DNA of 64,000 bases from contig OX326956.1 in the NCBI GenBank assembly GCA_946800325.1, positions 70,613,087 to 70,677,086 of the forward strand, read 5' to 3'. The notes below the pieces were generated by a model, which saw only the letters and a program-made list of their open reading frames with translations, made no database searches and had not been told where the DNA came from. This document shows, one piece after another, positions 34,501-44,905 of the stretch. The position numbers and the translations under genes were made by a program. Numbering within the stretch: the stretch's first letter is position 1; the number at the start of each line of letters is the position of its first letter. The DNA is from Luzula sylvatica. Its lineage: Eukaryota; Streptophyta; Magnoliopsida; Poales; Juncaceae.

Positions 34501-36071
34501 GATCCTTGTTGGTTTGGTGTGGTAGTCCCATCCTCTAACACAACTCGGGACCCGTTAAGTTTGAATGATATCCGTCTGTTCGCGTAATCAAATTTCACAG
34601 GCCCGACTATCTTCATCCAATCGACCCCCAAAACCAGTTCGATTGAGCCGAGTTCCAGCAAACGAAGGTCGTACACGTAGTTCTTGCCGTCCATCTCCCA
34701 TTCAAACCCGGGGCACACGCTATCTGTGACGATTTGGGATCCGTTTGCGACTGAGACTAACAATGGTGTGATCACTGCTGACGGTGCATTCACCAATTTG
34801 GCAAATTTGGGATCAAGAAATGAGTGAGAAGCTCCGCTATCAATGAGGATGGAGAGTGGTTTCTTTCTACACCATCCTCGGATTTTAATCGTTTGAGTAC
34901 TTGGTGTTGTGTTAAGCGCAAACACTGTCATCTCCATAGCCGGTTTCTCCCCCACTGCCTTTTCCTCCTCACCTGACTCTTCTGAGCTCGAATCCTCGCT
35001 AGAATTATCAGCCTCTAACACGTGAATTGTGTTCTTCTTGCGATTGGGGCATACATGGCTTGTGGACCATTTTTCCTCACAGTGGTAACACTTGCCTTCT
35101 CGTCTTCTTCGTTCTCGTTCCGATTCTCGCTCAGGGGGCTTAGAATAGGTTGTTGTTTGTTGGTAATTGGTGAAGTGTTTACTCGTAACACGATATTTGG
35201 TTTCGTTCTCTGCTGCCTCTTTCTGAAAAGAATTTTCGTAAGCCTCATTTAAGTCGCGTGGTCTGGTTATGATCACATCGGATCGGAGCTCCCGTTTTAG
35301 ACCCGCTAAAAAACATTTCAAAAAGAACAACTCATCCAATTCTGGGTAAGCTTGCAACATTCGATGCCTAAGAGCTTCGAATTGCGATCGATAATCTTTT
35401 ACAGACCCTTTTTGTTTCAAGTTATGAAACTCACCAATTGCTCCAAGTAACAACTGATTTTCAAATCTTCTTAGGACATCGGCACTGAACTGGCGCCAAG
35501 ACGGCTGTGGGTACGCCACTTGATAGCTAAGATGCCATTGCTGAGCTTCCCCTGACAAGTATAGGACGGCGATCTCGACTTGTTGCCATGCTGGCACCGA
35601 GAACACTCGAAAATAGCTTTCGCACTGACGGATCCACGCCTTAGGCTCTTCCCCTTTGAAATACTGCATCGAGAGTTTCGGTTTGTGCACATAGTTCGTG
35701 GGATCGTGGGGTCGATGCCGGTGTCTCCTGGATCTGTACTCGTCCTCTTCTTCAATTGTATCAAATGGATGGTGGGCACGACTGTGCTCCGGTTCCTCTA
35801 TCTCGATATTCTTCTTGCCTCGGGAATACCTTGGTGAAAGGGGTTCAGAGAGATCACTCGTATCCCGCCCGTTTGATTTGTTCATGATCTTCGCAAACAT
35901 AGCCCTCATCTCATCGAGTTGAGCTGTGTTTGTTGCTTGATTATCATCGATCTTTTGATGGAGTTTCTGGAGATCATAGTTGATCTGTTGGATCTGTGCT
36001 TGCTGTTCCTTTGATTCACTTACGAGGCGAAGAAATTGTTCCTCCTCGTGTACCCCTTGCTTCTTTGCCAT
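31560..36071 (-). CDS. chromovirus Gag-Pol polyprotein
   Basis: A single frame of 1503 codons from the ATG at 36071-36069. A few codons are open further upstream but lack an ATG. It begins with a coiled-coil-like Q/E-rich segment, then Gag (from about 130, [17 protein letters not shown]). The zinc knuckle is of the [14 protein letters not shown] type (about 330). Protease [10 protein letters not shown] lies near 415, RT from about 600 with [10 protein letters not shown] near 755, and RNase H with [12 protein letters not shown] near 900. An HHCC integrase zinc finger (about 1090-1130) precedes the DDE core ([10 protein letters not shown], then SDRD). The C-terminal chromodomain (about 1450-1495) includes [15 protein letters not shown]. 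No stop or frameshift is seen and all catalytic motifs are present, so it may be active. Chromodomains are known to steer integration in this clade, yet this copy landed in an exon. Confidence 0.95.
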   Translation of the reverse strand: MAKKQGVHEEEQFLRLVSESKEQQAQIQQINYDLQKLHQKIDDNQATNTAQLDEMRAMFAKIMNKSNGRDTSDLSEPLSPRYSRGKKNIEIEEPEHSRAHHPFDTIEEEDEYRSRRHRHRPHDPTNYVHKPKLSMQYFKGEEPKAWIRQCESYFRVFSVPAWQQVEIAVLYLSGEAQQWHLSYQVAYPQPSWRQFSADVLRRFENQLLLGAIGEFHNLKQKGSVKDYRSQFEALRHRMLQAYPELDELFFLKCFLAGLKRELRSDVIITRPRDLNEAYENSFQKEAAENETKYRVTSKHFTNYQQTTTYSKPPERESERERRRREGKCYHCEEKWSTSHVCPNRKKNTIHVLEADNSSEDSSSEESGEEEKAVGEKPAMEMTVFALNTTPSTQTIKIRGWCRKKPLSILIDSGASHSFLDPKFAKLVNAPSAVITPLLVSVANGSQIVTDSVCPGFEWEMDGKNYVYDLRLLELGSIELVLGVDWMKIVGPVKFDYANRRISFKLNGSRVVLEDGTTTPNQQGSVYLIEGPQLNQLITKNQVRWIAHMFQLETKPASSAHNPELNSLIQRYDHIFQEPNSLPSQRSCDHRIELINGAQPVQQRPYRYAHYQKEEIERIIAEMMQTGLIRESTSPFASPVILVGKKDGSWRLCVDYRQLNDATVKNKFPIPIIDDLLDELHGASVFSKLDLRSGYHQIRMASGDVYKTAFRTHCGHFEFLVMPFGLTNAPATFQALMNKIFQPYLRDFVLVFFDDILIYSRDFTNHAWHLQQVFEILSANNLFVKFSKCSFGVDHVEYLGHIISGNGVATDPEKIRAMVEWPKPRTLKQLRGFLGLTGYYRKFVRNYGLIAKPLTELLKKNAFGWNDKAQEAFEKLKRAMTEAPVLKMPEFQKPFVIETDASGSGIGAVLMQEQRPIAFLSQALGAKNLGRSVYERELLAVMLATSKWRHYLLGNKFILKTDHESLRFLLSGRIHTQLQHKGLAKLLGLDYEIQYKKGSENRVADALSRREIESTMEIGELQLLSVTIPEWHREVLSSYEDDERCLGLIAALTLDPAAKPKYSLSNGLLRYKDRLCIGHKPSLRNKILEELHDGPRGGHSGILATYQRVKRVFYWPGLKKEVQTHVQECDLCQRNKLDHVAPPGLLQPLEIPHQPWSSVSLDFIEGLPKSTNKDAILVVVDRLTKYAHFIPLNHPFTAQHVAKVFFENVCRLHGVPHSIISDRDRIFTSRFWKELFLLHGTKLHLSTAYHPQSDGQTERVNQCLEGYLRGMVCQCPRKWANWLSQAELWYNTSYHSSLKTTPFEALYGYLPNRPELGSAPSSQVEELDNWLRDRHSALQIIKDNLLQAQVRMKAQADKHRTERFFDIGTMVYLKLQPYRQTTISMSKGGKLHSRYYGPFEIIEKIGQVAYKLALPSGSQIHPVFHVSQLKKKIGNKKTLVPTLPLLGPEGLLQVAPVGVLDRRLVKRGNKAEVELRIQWSNLPIDEATWEDYDDLLRRFPEFKP

Positions 36072-36112
36072 GGATCTTGTTGACACCGTGATGGCCGGAA
36101 GGATCGGTCGAA

Positions 36113-36122
36113 GCTGATACCA
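36113..36122 (-). other. chromovirus primer binding site
   Basis: The minus strand reads TGGTATCAGC two bases inside the 5' LTR. The first nine bases match the initiator tRNA-Met complement TGGTATCAG. Confidence 0.8.
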
Positions 36123-36124
36123 CT

Positions 36125-36579
36125 TGTAATGAACTTGCTAATTTAATTGCAATTCAACACCACACAAATTAGGAAATTGGAATTAATTGACTGATTTTCG
36201 GATTACAATCACAAAACACTGAAAATTCAACTCAGTGAAGAACAGGCTCTTCACTGAGCTCCATGATCGTAATCCTCTTAAAGAGTATAATCTACGATGT
36301 TCTCTCTCTTCTTTCCTCTAGAGTATATATCCTACTCCCTAACTAATTCCTCTGCAGATGCTCTTGACAGAGCAGCTACAGTACCTGCTCTGAACGAACC
36401 CTCGCTCCATATAGACTCGGCGTATAAGAACCATATATACACCATACTCTTTGTTCCACAGCACCATGTGCAACCGAGCAATTCGCCATTCAGTGTGGTT
36501 TATTTGCTTAATGACAGGAAAATAACAAAAAGGCCCCTACAACTTTACTTATTTGCATAATGATCCCTGGATCATTACA
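36125..36579 (-). repeat. chromovirus 5' LTR
   Basis: 455 bp, same ends as the 3' LTR. The PBS lies immediately inside it. Confidence 0.95.
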
Positions 36580-37362
36580 AACTGCTGCTGTTTTAATCTG
36601 CCTTTTTGAGGATCCACAAGGGGATCTAAGAGTCATTCTTACAAAACGATCCTCCAATCTTTCTTCTCACTCAGGTATGTTCTTTTCTTGTCAAGATCGT
36701 CGATTTCGGAGCTGGATCTGATGAAATCGTGGAATTCAGGTGAGGTGTCTTTACCAGGAGGGAAGACTGAGGAAGGGGATGAAGATGAAAAGCAAACCGC
36801 CCTGAGAGAGGCCAATGAAGAAATCGGGCTCGATCCAAATCTAGTATCGATTGTTACTGTTCTCGAGCCCTTCTTATCAAAGGTACCATTCAATTATCAA
36901 CATTTCATCATCTAAACCTCGATAAATATTACATCAATATTTCCAGCATCTCCTTAGAGTGGCTCCTGTAATTGGAATTCTATACGATAAAGATGCATTC
37001 AAACCCGTTTTAAATCACGATGAAGTCGAAGAAATATTCGATGCTCCATTGGAGATGTTTCTAAAGGTACACAAATGCATAATATATTTCGACATTATTT
37101 TTTTTTTCCTTTTAAACAATTATGATCTCGAATTTAGGATGAGAATAGGAGATCAGAAGAGCGTGAGTGGCTCGGTTCTAAGTATTTAATACATTACTTC
37201 GATTATAAAACTGGAAATAAAAGTTTTGTGATTTGGGGATTAACTGCGAGCATTTTGATTCGTGCTGCATCGGTTGTTTATAAAAGATCGCCTTTGTTTG
37301 CGGAGCAATATCCACAGTTTAGACTACCGAAATCTATTAACGGTAATGAAAATATTCCTTGA
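36580..37362 (+). CDS. Nudix gene, rest of exon 1 and exons 2-4
   Basis: Begins with the second AACTG copy (36580-36584). Exon 1 ends at 36674 (TCAG|GTATGT). Exon 2 is 36740-36882 with the Nudix box. Exon 3 is 36947-37066 (VAPVIGILYDKDAFKP). Exon 4 is 37138-37362, ending TGA. Confidence 0.85.
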
Positions 37363-38370
37363 ACAAAATTGATGATTGAATTCGAAAGAATCATTCTTCA
37401 CATTGTAAATTACGATTTTTGCTCAATAAAGGCGAGTTTACAAATCTCAATGCAGATTTTTGTACTAGTGTGTATTCATATTATTCATATGATGTATTAA
37501 TTATTATGAATGACATTACTAAATTGGATCCCAACGAATATTAATTTAACTCAATTACTTGATTCGATAATTTTAAACCCAATTTTAGTTGTATTATAGT
37601 GTGTATTCATTAATTATTATGAATGACATTACTACCATCATCGAGTGAACTTGAGAATCAACAATAATGTCGTTTTTATATTTTAGAATTCTTGGAGTAA
37701 TCAACAATATTTTATAAACTTTTTCTAAGAACATGGTAAGTAAAAGTTCGTTCCAAGGAGAAATAAGTGCGTAATTAGAGTTGAATATTCAAAATCTTGA
37801 ATCAAGTCTTAGTACTTCACACAAACGTATATCTCAATATCAAGAACTCACAAAACAATTTTGGTACAATTTGGAGTCGTAAATAAAAAGTTATATTCAA
37901 ATTACAAATAGGTCCCTGAAAATTTACAATAAAACCCAGACAAAATTCTTAACGAGAAGCGCTTTTTATAAACTTACAATAAATCATAAAAAGCTCCAAT
38001 AATTGTGAGACAAATCTTTACACAAACTAGATAAAATGGTCTGCAAGATTATATTTTATTATAATTTTCTCAGATGGAGAAAAGCAAGAAAAAAAATCAA
38101 GATTCTCCGAATATTTCAAAAATACCCTTGCACAATTAGATCTTTCTCAGTTTTCTAACTTCCATAACTATTTCATTAAGTGTCGTAATGACATGAGAAA
38201 AAAAAATCTTTAGAAAAAATAAAGTTAGATATACTTCAAGAAATTTTTACTTAAATTTTACAAGTCTAGAAAATTCACAATAAACCAAACAAATCAGGTA
38301 AAATATTAGAATTTTTTTGAATTTGTTTGATTAGGTAGTATGGGTATTAAATAACAATTTTTTTAGATAT
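37363..38370. other. AT-rich intergenic sequence with a short direct repeat
   Basis: TTAATTATTATGAATGACA with flanking GTGTATTCAT occurs at about 37470-37518 and 37600-37635, a local duplication. No gene is recognised. Confidence 0.35.
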
Positions 38371-38385
38371 CAAAATGGAATTCTT
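38371..38385. repeat. 15-bp LINE target-site duplication, 3' side
   Basis: CAAAATGGAATTCTT, identical to 39270-39284. Confidence 0.85.
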
Positions 38386-39269
38386 TTTTTTTTTTTTTTT
38401 TTTTAAAGTAGAAGCGAAGCTTCCTTTTGATATATTAGCGCAAGTTTAATACATCGTTTTGATTTTACATGATAATGTAAAAAAGGACCTTAAGAGAAAC
38501 TAAAAAAGTAAAATTGAGAAGTGAGAGAAGCTATTTTCCAAGTCGGCAACTAACAATAAAGTTTCCAATTTCTTGCCTCGGACGCAATCTTCGCTATCGT
38601 CGTGGATGATGGCGAGTTGTTTTGGTTGAAAATCCGGTCATTTCGCTCTTTCCAAATAGTCCAAAGTGTTGCCATGGAGAAGGTGTCGATTTCGTCCCTT
38701 TTTTCTTTGGAATATTTTTGCCGATTGTGTAACCAAAATTTCGGCAAGTTGTCGCGAGCCTCAAAAATGACTCCTAGGATTCGACCAACTCCCCGCCAAA
38801 CACTTTTTGCGTATGTGCAATTGATGAATAAGTATGTCGCCGATTCTTCCACATTTTTGTTGCAATTTTTGCACATCGTCGCATGTGGTCAATTTCTTTT
38901 TTTCAATATATCACCCGTTAAAATTTTTTCGTTGAGAGCCAACCATGTAAAGAATCTTGTTTTGACGGGCGCTTTTGTTTTCCATAGGGCGGTGTTCCGC
39001 TCGCTTATCATTCCCGGATTTATTAGGAGCTTGTAGGTTGCGGCGGTGGAGAAAATATTCGGTTTGCCCATCCATGCATGTTGGTTCGTTGTCGGGTCAA
39101 AATCGTATGCGATTCGAAATTGTGAGAGAAGTGCACGGAGGTCTTTGATGAAGTAGGAAGGGTGCTTGCTTGCCACGTTTTCTAATTCGGAAGCGTGTTC
39201 GATACCGTAAATATTTTTAATGGTGGTCGCCCACATTCCATCACTATTTTGGCAAAGTTTCCAAAGCCA
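38386..39269 (-). mobile_element. 5'-truncated LINE (L1 type)
   Basis: An 884-bp insert on the minus strand ends in a poly(A) tail (T-run at about 38386-38404 on the plus strand). It is bounded by a 15-bp duplication and encodes only the C-terminal zf-RVT part. All three are hallmarks of target-primed reverse transcription with 5' truncation. Confidence 0.9.
38550..39269 (-). pseudogene. LINE reverse-transcriptase zinc-binding (zf-RVT) region
   Basis: The upstream frame (to 38889) contains WATTIKNIYG, TYKLLINPG and LWKTKAPVKTRFFTWLAL. The downstream frame (38876-38550) contains CKNCNKNVEESATYLFINC, W---G---G and TLWTIWKERNDRIF. Together they form zf-RVT (PF13966): W-x-KAP-K, then C-x2-C-x5-E-S/T-x2-Y/HLF--C. 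A frameshift separates the two near 38880. The RT domain itself is missing because of 5' truncation. Confidence 0.88.
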
Positions 39270-39284
39270 CAAAATGGAATTCTT
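39270..39284. repeat. 15-bp LINE target-site duplication, 5' side
   Basis: CAAAATGGAATTCTT, identical to 38371-38385. Confidence 0.85.
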
Positions 39285-40574
39285 AAAGTTTAGAATTAAA
39301 GTACAAATATTTCCTAACATAAGCAACAAAGTCGGTACCATCCCGTTATGTATTTAACTTATAAGTTAAGATTTATAACTAACGAAGTATTAATGTAGTG
39401 GTATTTCATGATATATTTTCTTTGTAAAGTTTCCATCCATAATACAATGGAAAACATCCAAATAAAACATGTTAATCATATGTGATTTAAACAAAAAACG
39501 ATACATCATATATTCCACGCAATTAAAATAAATAAAGTAATACGATAAATAGTAGCATAATCAAATATATGATAATTGACATGTCCTCATAAATATGCAT
39601 TTATTCATTATGTCATATGAATTCAATATAAACTAAAATATTAGATGTTAATACAAGTGATATAACAATTAATTTTTTTTATTGACAAGATAATTATTAT
39701 AAATTTTTTGAATTTTTATTTTTAAGCGAAACATAATCCATGAATTATGAATATATTTGACAATTTTGATTAGTAATACCAGTGAGGATCTGAACTTTTG
39801 ACATTCCAAATCTGCAAATATCATATATGTCCTTGTATAATACTAAAATATCGTGTTTACCTTTTCAAAAGTCTGAAATGTTAAATTAACCCTCTTAGAA
39901 GTATTATATTTACCCTCATCAAAATTTAAAATATCATATTATCCCTATGCTAGCCTGTGAAATTTACAAAAAAAATAAAATAATCGTGAGTGTACACAAA
40001 ATATATTTAAAAAAGAATTTTATGATGAACTTATCTCTTGGAGACTCGTTTGCATAGTGACCCTTGAGTTCTTAAGCATCACACCTACATAAACAAACAA
40101 TTTAATTACAAAACTTCATGGATTTCTTTACATAAATCTACAAAATGCAAATAGTGAATCAAAATAAAAAAAATCCGAAGGGAGGAATAATAATTAAAGA
40201 CCTTGGAGCTTTAAATTGTTTTTTCCAGATTTTTAGTGTTAATGTTAATTACCAAATAAGAGAATCTCAATATTTGTAAATGAGCCCCTGTGCTATTGGA
40301 AATTGAAGAAATCCCCTCCATATTTTAGATTTTGATATTGAAGGAAGGGGATTCTTTTCCACTAATTCCTGATAATGAAGGGGTCTTTTTGTAAAATTAA
40401 TTAACCTTATTTATATTAACAGTTTTCGAAATTATTTTTAACAGTTTTATATTATTATTGTTTGTAGTACTTTGTTAAACATTGGTGTGCTTCATTAGAA
40501 ACTTGTATCCTAAAAATAGAAAAAAGAGAGATGAAAAGTTCCCGGCCAGGGCCGGGGAGGGGAAAATCCCGGTC
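39285..40574. other. AT-rich intergenic sequence
   Basis: No gene recognised. A GC-rich patch with GGCCAGGGCCGGGG lies at about 40543-40560, just before the solo LTR. Confidence 0.3.
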
Positions 40575-40964
40575 TCGAGTGTTGGTTCAAATTTCCGGTT
40601 GTTTGATTATCTCAAAACCAATATCGATATTACTAACAATTCTATCAAGTACAACTTATAGGAGATATATGTACAAAATGCAATAAAAATATCAAGATAA
40701 ACACAAGTAAAGATCATTCAAGAATAGTGAAGACAGGAAGGATCAAGGCGTCGAAGAATAGCGAAGATACACAAAAATCACGACACCGAAGAATCAAAGA
40801 ATCAAGACATCGAAGATTCCGCAAGTTGGGATATCATACAAATCACCAAAACAACTTATATATCCGTAAACTAGTTTATGAATTATTAACCTCAAAATAA
40901 GTCAAAGAAATATATTCGAAATCCATCAAAATGATGAAATAAAAATAAAGGCTGACAGAACAAT

Positions 40965-41523
40965 GTCCGTTACAACGGACTATCCATGTCCGTTGTTACG
41001 TAACTCCTCGTTCTTTTCAAGAATGGCAAACACAGTATAGTCCGTTACAACGGATTCACCAGTCCGTTGTAACATACATCCCCCTGCAAGCATTGTAACA
41101 GAAGAATCACCGTTATAACGCTATATAATGCCAACTTGAATAAAAGTCACAGAACAATGTCCGTTGTAACGGACAAATTTGTCCGTTGTAACAGACAGTG
41201 ATATCATTTCAGTACACCATATTCTTTCTCCTGGTCCGTTGTAACGGAATCACCAATCCGTTGAAACGGACAAGTTCTTACCGTTGTAACGGAGTAAACT
41301 GCGTTATAACGGAATATAGAACCAATCTGAAGTGAAGTCACAGGAGGATGTCCGTTGTAACGGACTGTGTAGTTCGTTACAACGAGCTCCTTAATATTGT
41401 ACTCCGTTATAACGGACCTTCATTCCGTTGTAACAGACTATGGAATAATTCGAATATGTTAGCTGTAACGGCTAGTTTGACTTTGTGTCCGTTATAACGG
41501 ACCTCATGTCCGTTGTAACGGAC
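40965..41523. repeat. palindrome array 3, GTCCGT-TGTA/TACA/TATA-ACGGAC
   Basis: About 18 units in 560 bp. Near-perfect copies of GTCCGTTGTAACGGAC start at 41159, 41350 and 41508. The TACA-centred form starts at 40965, TATA-centred at 41402 and 41487. Others are half-decayed (for example 40988 and 41110). Spacing is irregular, about 20-50 bp. The array ends 40 bp before the TATA box. Confidence 0.9.
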
Positions 41524-41563
41524 TGTGCAGAAAAAACCATTTAAAGGACGGGTCTATGTGTTC

Positions 41564-41571
41564 TATAAATA
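41564..41571 (+). promoter_or_regulatory. TATA box of the solo LTR
   Basis: TATAAATA in TTCTATAAATAGAACCC, between the U3 palindrome array and a C/T-rich leader. It probably directs LTR transcription rightward. Confidence 0.65.
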
Positions 41572-42372
41572 GAACCCTTTCCTCATTCTCCCTTTTGACT
41601 TCAACCAATATATTTTCCAAATCAAAAGAGAGAATTCTTGCTATAAAACTTTGAGCTTAATCTTCTAAAACATTCATAGAGATTATTAGATCCCTCTTTC
41701 CTCCATCCAATACGATTCCCAACTTGCGTGACCGATCACGTTTAGTTCGTATTAGATAATTGTAATATGCTAGTGCAAAGATTGTAAAGCCCGTTATAGA
41801 TCGATATAAATACGTGTAAATCGATCTAGGCAAAATCTTGTACGAGTGATCCGGGAATTCAATCGAAAGCCGAAAAGGCGCAAGGCATCTCCGGAGAAGT
41901 AGGTACTTGTATTCAATCGAATCGGTAAATTGAGCAAGTAGCCGGTGAGCTAAAGCTACAAAGCAACCACCTACCAAACCCCGTCATCAAACATCTTGTG
42001 TTCAATTGTTCGGTATTTGCATAATTTACTTTACATCATTTTAGCTTCCGCATTAAATTATAATTTGTATACCTTAGCACGAAAATTGCATTCTAGGTTT
42101 ACCTATTCACCCTCCCTATAGGTTAGAATTAACCAACATCGAGGGTATTGAGTCATTATATATCACTACAAAAAAGATTGATCATCCCGCTACGGACCAC
42201 TAAACTCTATTTACAACATACTATTTTTTACATTAATATATCATTTTGTGATATCAATACATTTTTTTTTGTCATTATACCAATTCTTTTTAATGCATCA
42301 TTTTAATGCTAATACATCTAAGTGGTATTGAGTCAATATATTTTGACAACATGTTATTTGAATGTTCATATA

Positions 42373-42545
42373 ATTAGTGGTGTGCAAATGGTTCGATTTA
42401 TCGGGAGCCGAACCAATCGAATTTGGTTTAATGGCTCGGTTATTCGATTTATTTGGTTCGGTTCGGTTCAAAAAATAATATTGTTCGATTTATTCGGTTC
42501 GGTTTTAGTGTTTTAAAAATCGATTAAGCCGAACCTACCGAGTAA
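42373..42545. mobile_element. possible hAT-like end with GGTTCGG repeats
   Basis: TTAGTGGTGTGCAAATGGTTCG resembles the TAGGGGTGTGCAAA-type end of plant hAT MITEs. It is followed by CGGTT/GGTTCGG repeats to about 42535. No opposite end or TSD was found. Confidence 0.3.
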
Positions 42546-43168
42546 CATCTTATTCCTCATATATTTTTTGATATGTTCATGTCAAAATATAAAAATTTGA
42601 TATAATAATCTTATAAACTAATATAATTTACTGATTTATATTTTCTGATATATTAAATATGAATCAATTTTATTAATAATTTATTTTTATTTTATGATTA
42701 GATTGTTTCTTGTTTGGTTGACAAAAAAAATTAAAAATTTATTTGTCATTCCATTTTAATTTACGTTTTATTTTATGATTATTTTCGGTGTTAGTATATT
42801 TTTGTGGTAAAATAATATAATTTTTAAAGTTAATATCATATTTTCAGAGTTAATATATTTATTTGTGATAAATAAAATATTGTTTATATGTTAGCATGTC
42901 AATTTTATATAATTTTTAACGATAACATTTTATTTTCAACTTTTACACATTATTTTCTGTAGTAATATATTTTATTTTCAATATTCATATATATCGTTTA
43001 TTATTTAAATTGATATGTGTTTCGAAGTATCAATCATACTATATTGATATACTATGAAATTTCCGTTATTTTATTCAAAAATTGAATGTAAAAATAATGG
43101 GTCTAATCTTGTTAATATAAGATCATGTACTTTGTTTGTGCATATTACAAGGAGAAATTTTTGAATGC
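42546..43168. other. AT-rich intergenic sequence
   Basis: Nothing recognised. Confidence 0.3.
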
Positions 43169-43176
43169 ACCATTAT

Positions 43177-43776
43177 TAGGGGTGTCAACGGTTCGGATCC
43201 GGTTCGGATAGTGGTCATACCAGATCCATATCCATATTGTCGGATCCGGATACGGTTCGGATAATAAACGGATACGGATACGGTTCGGATATTGTCGGAT
43301 ACGGATACGGATATGGTTCTGTTTCGGATATTAAAACGGATATTATGTTATCATAACGTAACTTACTTTTTAGCTATAAATATATATAATTTTTGACATG
43401 AACGATAAATATGATTATATTTAAACATAATTTTACGATTGTAAGTTAAATCATTTACAAATCATTAATTTGTATATGATTTTTCAACTAATATCAAATA
43501 TAATACATAAAAATAATATATAATATGAGTATCCGGATCCGATTTCGGATACTCGAATCTAGTTTCGAGTATCCGGATCCTAAAAATACCCGGATCCGGA
43601 ACACGGATCCGGTTCCCGCACCAAAACCGAATATCGAATCCGGTTCCGGATCTTAAAATTAGCAACCAGATCCATATCCGGATCCACTCGGATTCGGATA
43701 TTTTTTTCGAATCCGGATATTTTTTCGGATACGGTTCGGGTCGGTTCGGGCAATATCCACACCATTGACATCCCTA
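43177..43776. mobile_element. non-autonomous hAT element, 600 bp
   Basis: The ends TAGGGGTGTCAACGGT and (reverse complement of the right end) TAGGGATGTCAATGGT form a TIR with two mismatches. An exact 8-bp TSD ACCATTAT lies at 43169-43176 and 43777-43784. The subterminal regions are dense in CGGATCCGG, CGGATAC and GGTTCGG repeats. No transposase is encoded. Confidence 0.9.
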
Positions 43777-43784
43777 ACCATTAT

Positions 43785-44900
43785 AAGCTAAAAGATATAG
43801 TTAAAACTTCGCATTGTCTTTTCCTTCATTAAATAAATGGACGGTAATATTTTTTTTCCTAAAATATTCTTCTATGAATGTGATGATAAAATTACACGTT
43901 ATATTTGCACGGGCATTGTTAGTTACCACTACAAAATATGCATATAAAAATATTTATTATACTAAAATAATATATTATACATTATTTTTTGATTAAGGAT
44001 AGCAAAATGCTAATCCTTAGGATTTTGTATTAATAACGAGGAAGTAATTACATCCTGCAGTTAATTGGTGTACAAGGCCTATCCATACCCTAGTAAAAGG
44101 TGTGTTAGTTCTTCATTGCCTTCCAGATCCTGGCGTCCTCCATCGCTTTGAGGGCGACCACGCTTTGTATTAATAATATATTATAGATTATTAGCATGAC
44201 ATTTTGTTTGTTGTTTAAAAAATTAAAATAAAAAATATTTTTGTCGATTTTTTTTTTTTTTTTTTGTATTTTCCATCATGAAAAAACAAAAAAATACATT
44301 ATGATGTTAAACAAAGTCTTATTTATGAACATTGTTTTTTTTTTAAATATTGAACTAAAAAAAAATAATTTTTCGGAGATTGTATAGAAAGATATGAATT
44401 TATGAACTTAACTGATGAAACTTGAATTATGTTATATACATGTAACGTATGTCATAATAATTTATATTAAAGTTTGTACTTTGTAAATTTACTTTTGCAT
44501 GTTTATCCTGTTTAATTGGATACAAGAGAAGAACGGAACAATTGGCAAATTGTTCTTTTCTTGGAATTCGCATTGTTTAATGATGGTTAAGTTTTGAACT
44601 TTTTAACAGGGTGACTAAATGTCTCCAAATAACCGGTTAAAATTTACTTTCCAAAATACCCTTGGACCAATGTCCGGTGAGGATTAAGTCTATCAAAAAA
44701 ATTGATGAATTTTTTGGTGTGCCGAAGAATAACTCAAAATAATATATCATATCAAATTAATCTTAATCATGCTAATACAATTTACAAACACTTTTCGCAA
44801 ATCTCATGTTGCCACATCACTTATTCAGCCTATCCGGACTTCAAAAACACGATCTCAATTATAATTATTTCCATTTTTTACGTCCCATCTTTACGCCTTT
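43785..44900. other. AT-rich intergenic sequence
   Basis: No gene recognised. A less AT-rich island (about 44050-44165) contains GGCCTATCCATACCCTAG and GATCCTGGCGTCC but gives no recognised product. Confidence 0.3.
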
Positions 44901-44905
44901 TCTTC

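Larger units (their letters stand above)
31078..36579 (-). mobile_element. complete Ty3/gypsy chromovirus, 5.5 kb
   Basis: Two 455-bp LTRs (31078-31532 and 36125-36579), which I read as identical, bound a single-ORF internal region. It has a 5-bp TSD AACTG (31073-31077 and 36580-36584), a tRNA-iMet PBS and a polypurine tract. The order gag, protease, RT, RNase H, integrase and C-terminal chromodomain marks it as a chromovirus. The short length suggests the Reina or a related clade (inference). The uninterrupted ORF and matching LTRs mean a very recent insertion. Confidence 0.95.
30825..37362 (+). pseudogene. Nudix hydrolase (CoA diphosphatase type) split by a retrotransposon
   Basis: Exons are 30825-31077 plus 36585-36674 (exon 1, interrupted), 36740-36882, 36947-37066 and 37138-37362, all with GT-AG introns. 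Read across the insertion, the frame joins ...FLPKT to AAVLICLFED without loss. The protein has the CoA-Nudix (UPF0035) signature ILTKRS...HSGEVSLPGG followed by the REANEEIGL core of the Nudix box, and continues to PLFAEQYPQFRLPKS as in plant NUDT15/NUDT22-type enzymes, which hydrolyse CoA and its derivatives in organelles. An intact chromovirus (31078-36579) sits in exon 1, so full-length protein is not expected unless the element is spliced out. All other exons look undamaged, consistent with a recent hit. AATAAA at 37426 is a possible poly(A) signal. Confidence 0.88.
40580..42138 (+). mobile_element. solo LTR, 1.56 kb
   Basis: The segment starts TGTTGGTT and ends AACCAACA, an 8-bp perfect terminal inversion. 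It is flanked by the 5-bp duplication TCGAG (40575-40579 and 42139-42143). The 3' part contains CTATTCACCCTCCCTATAGG, close to a motif common in long copia LTRs. A TATA box lies at 41564. No internal region is present, so it is a solo LTR formed by recombination. The U3 holds the palindrome array. Confidence 0.88.

Noticed and set aside
40965..41523. CRISPR-like array
   Set aside because: Units are short palindromes with irregular spacing and no uniform spacers, inside an LTR of a eukaryotic genome.
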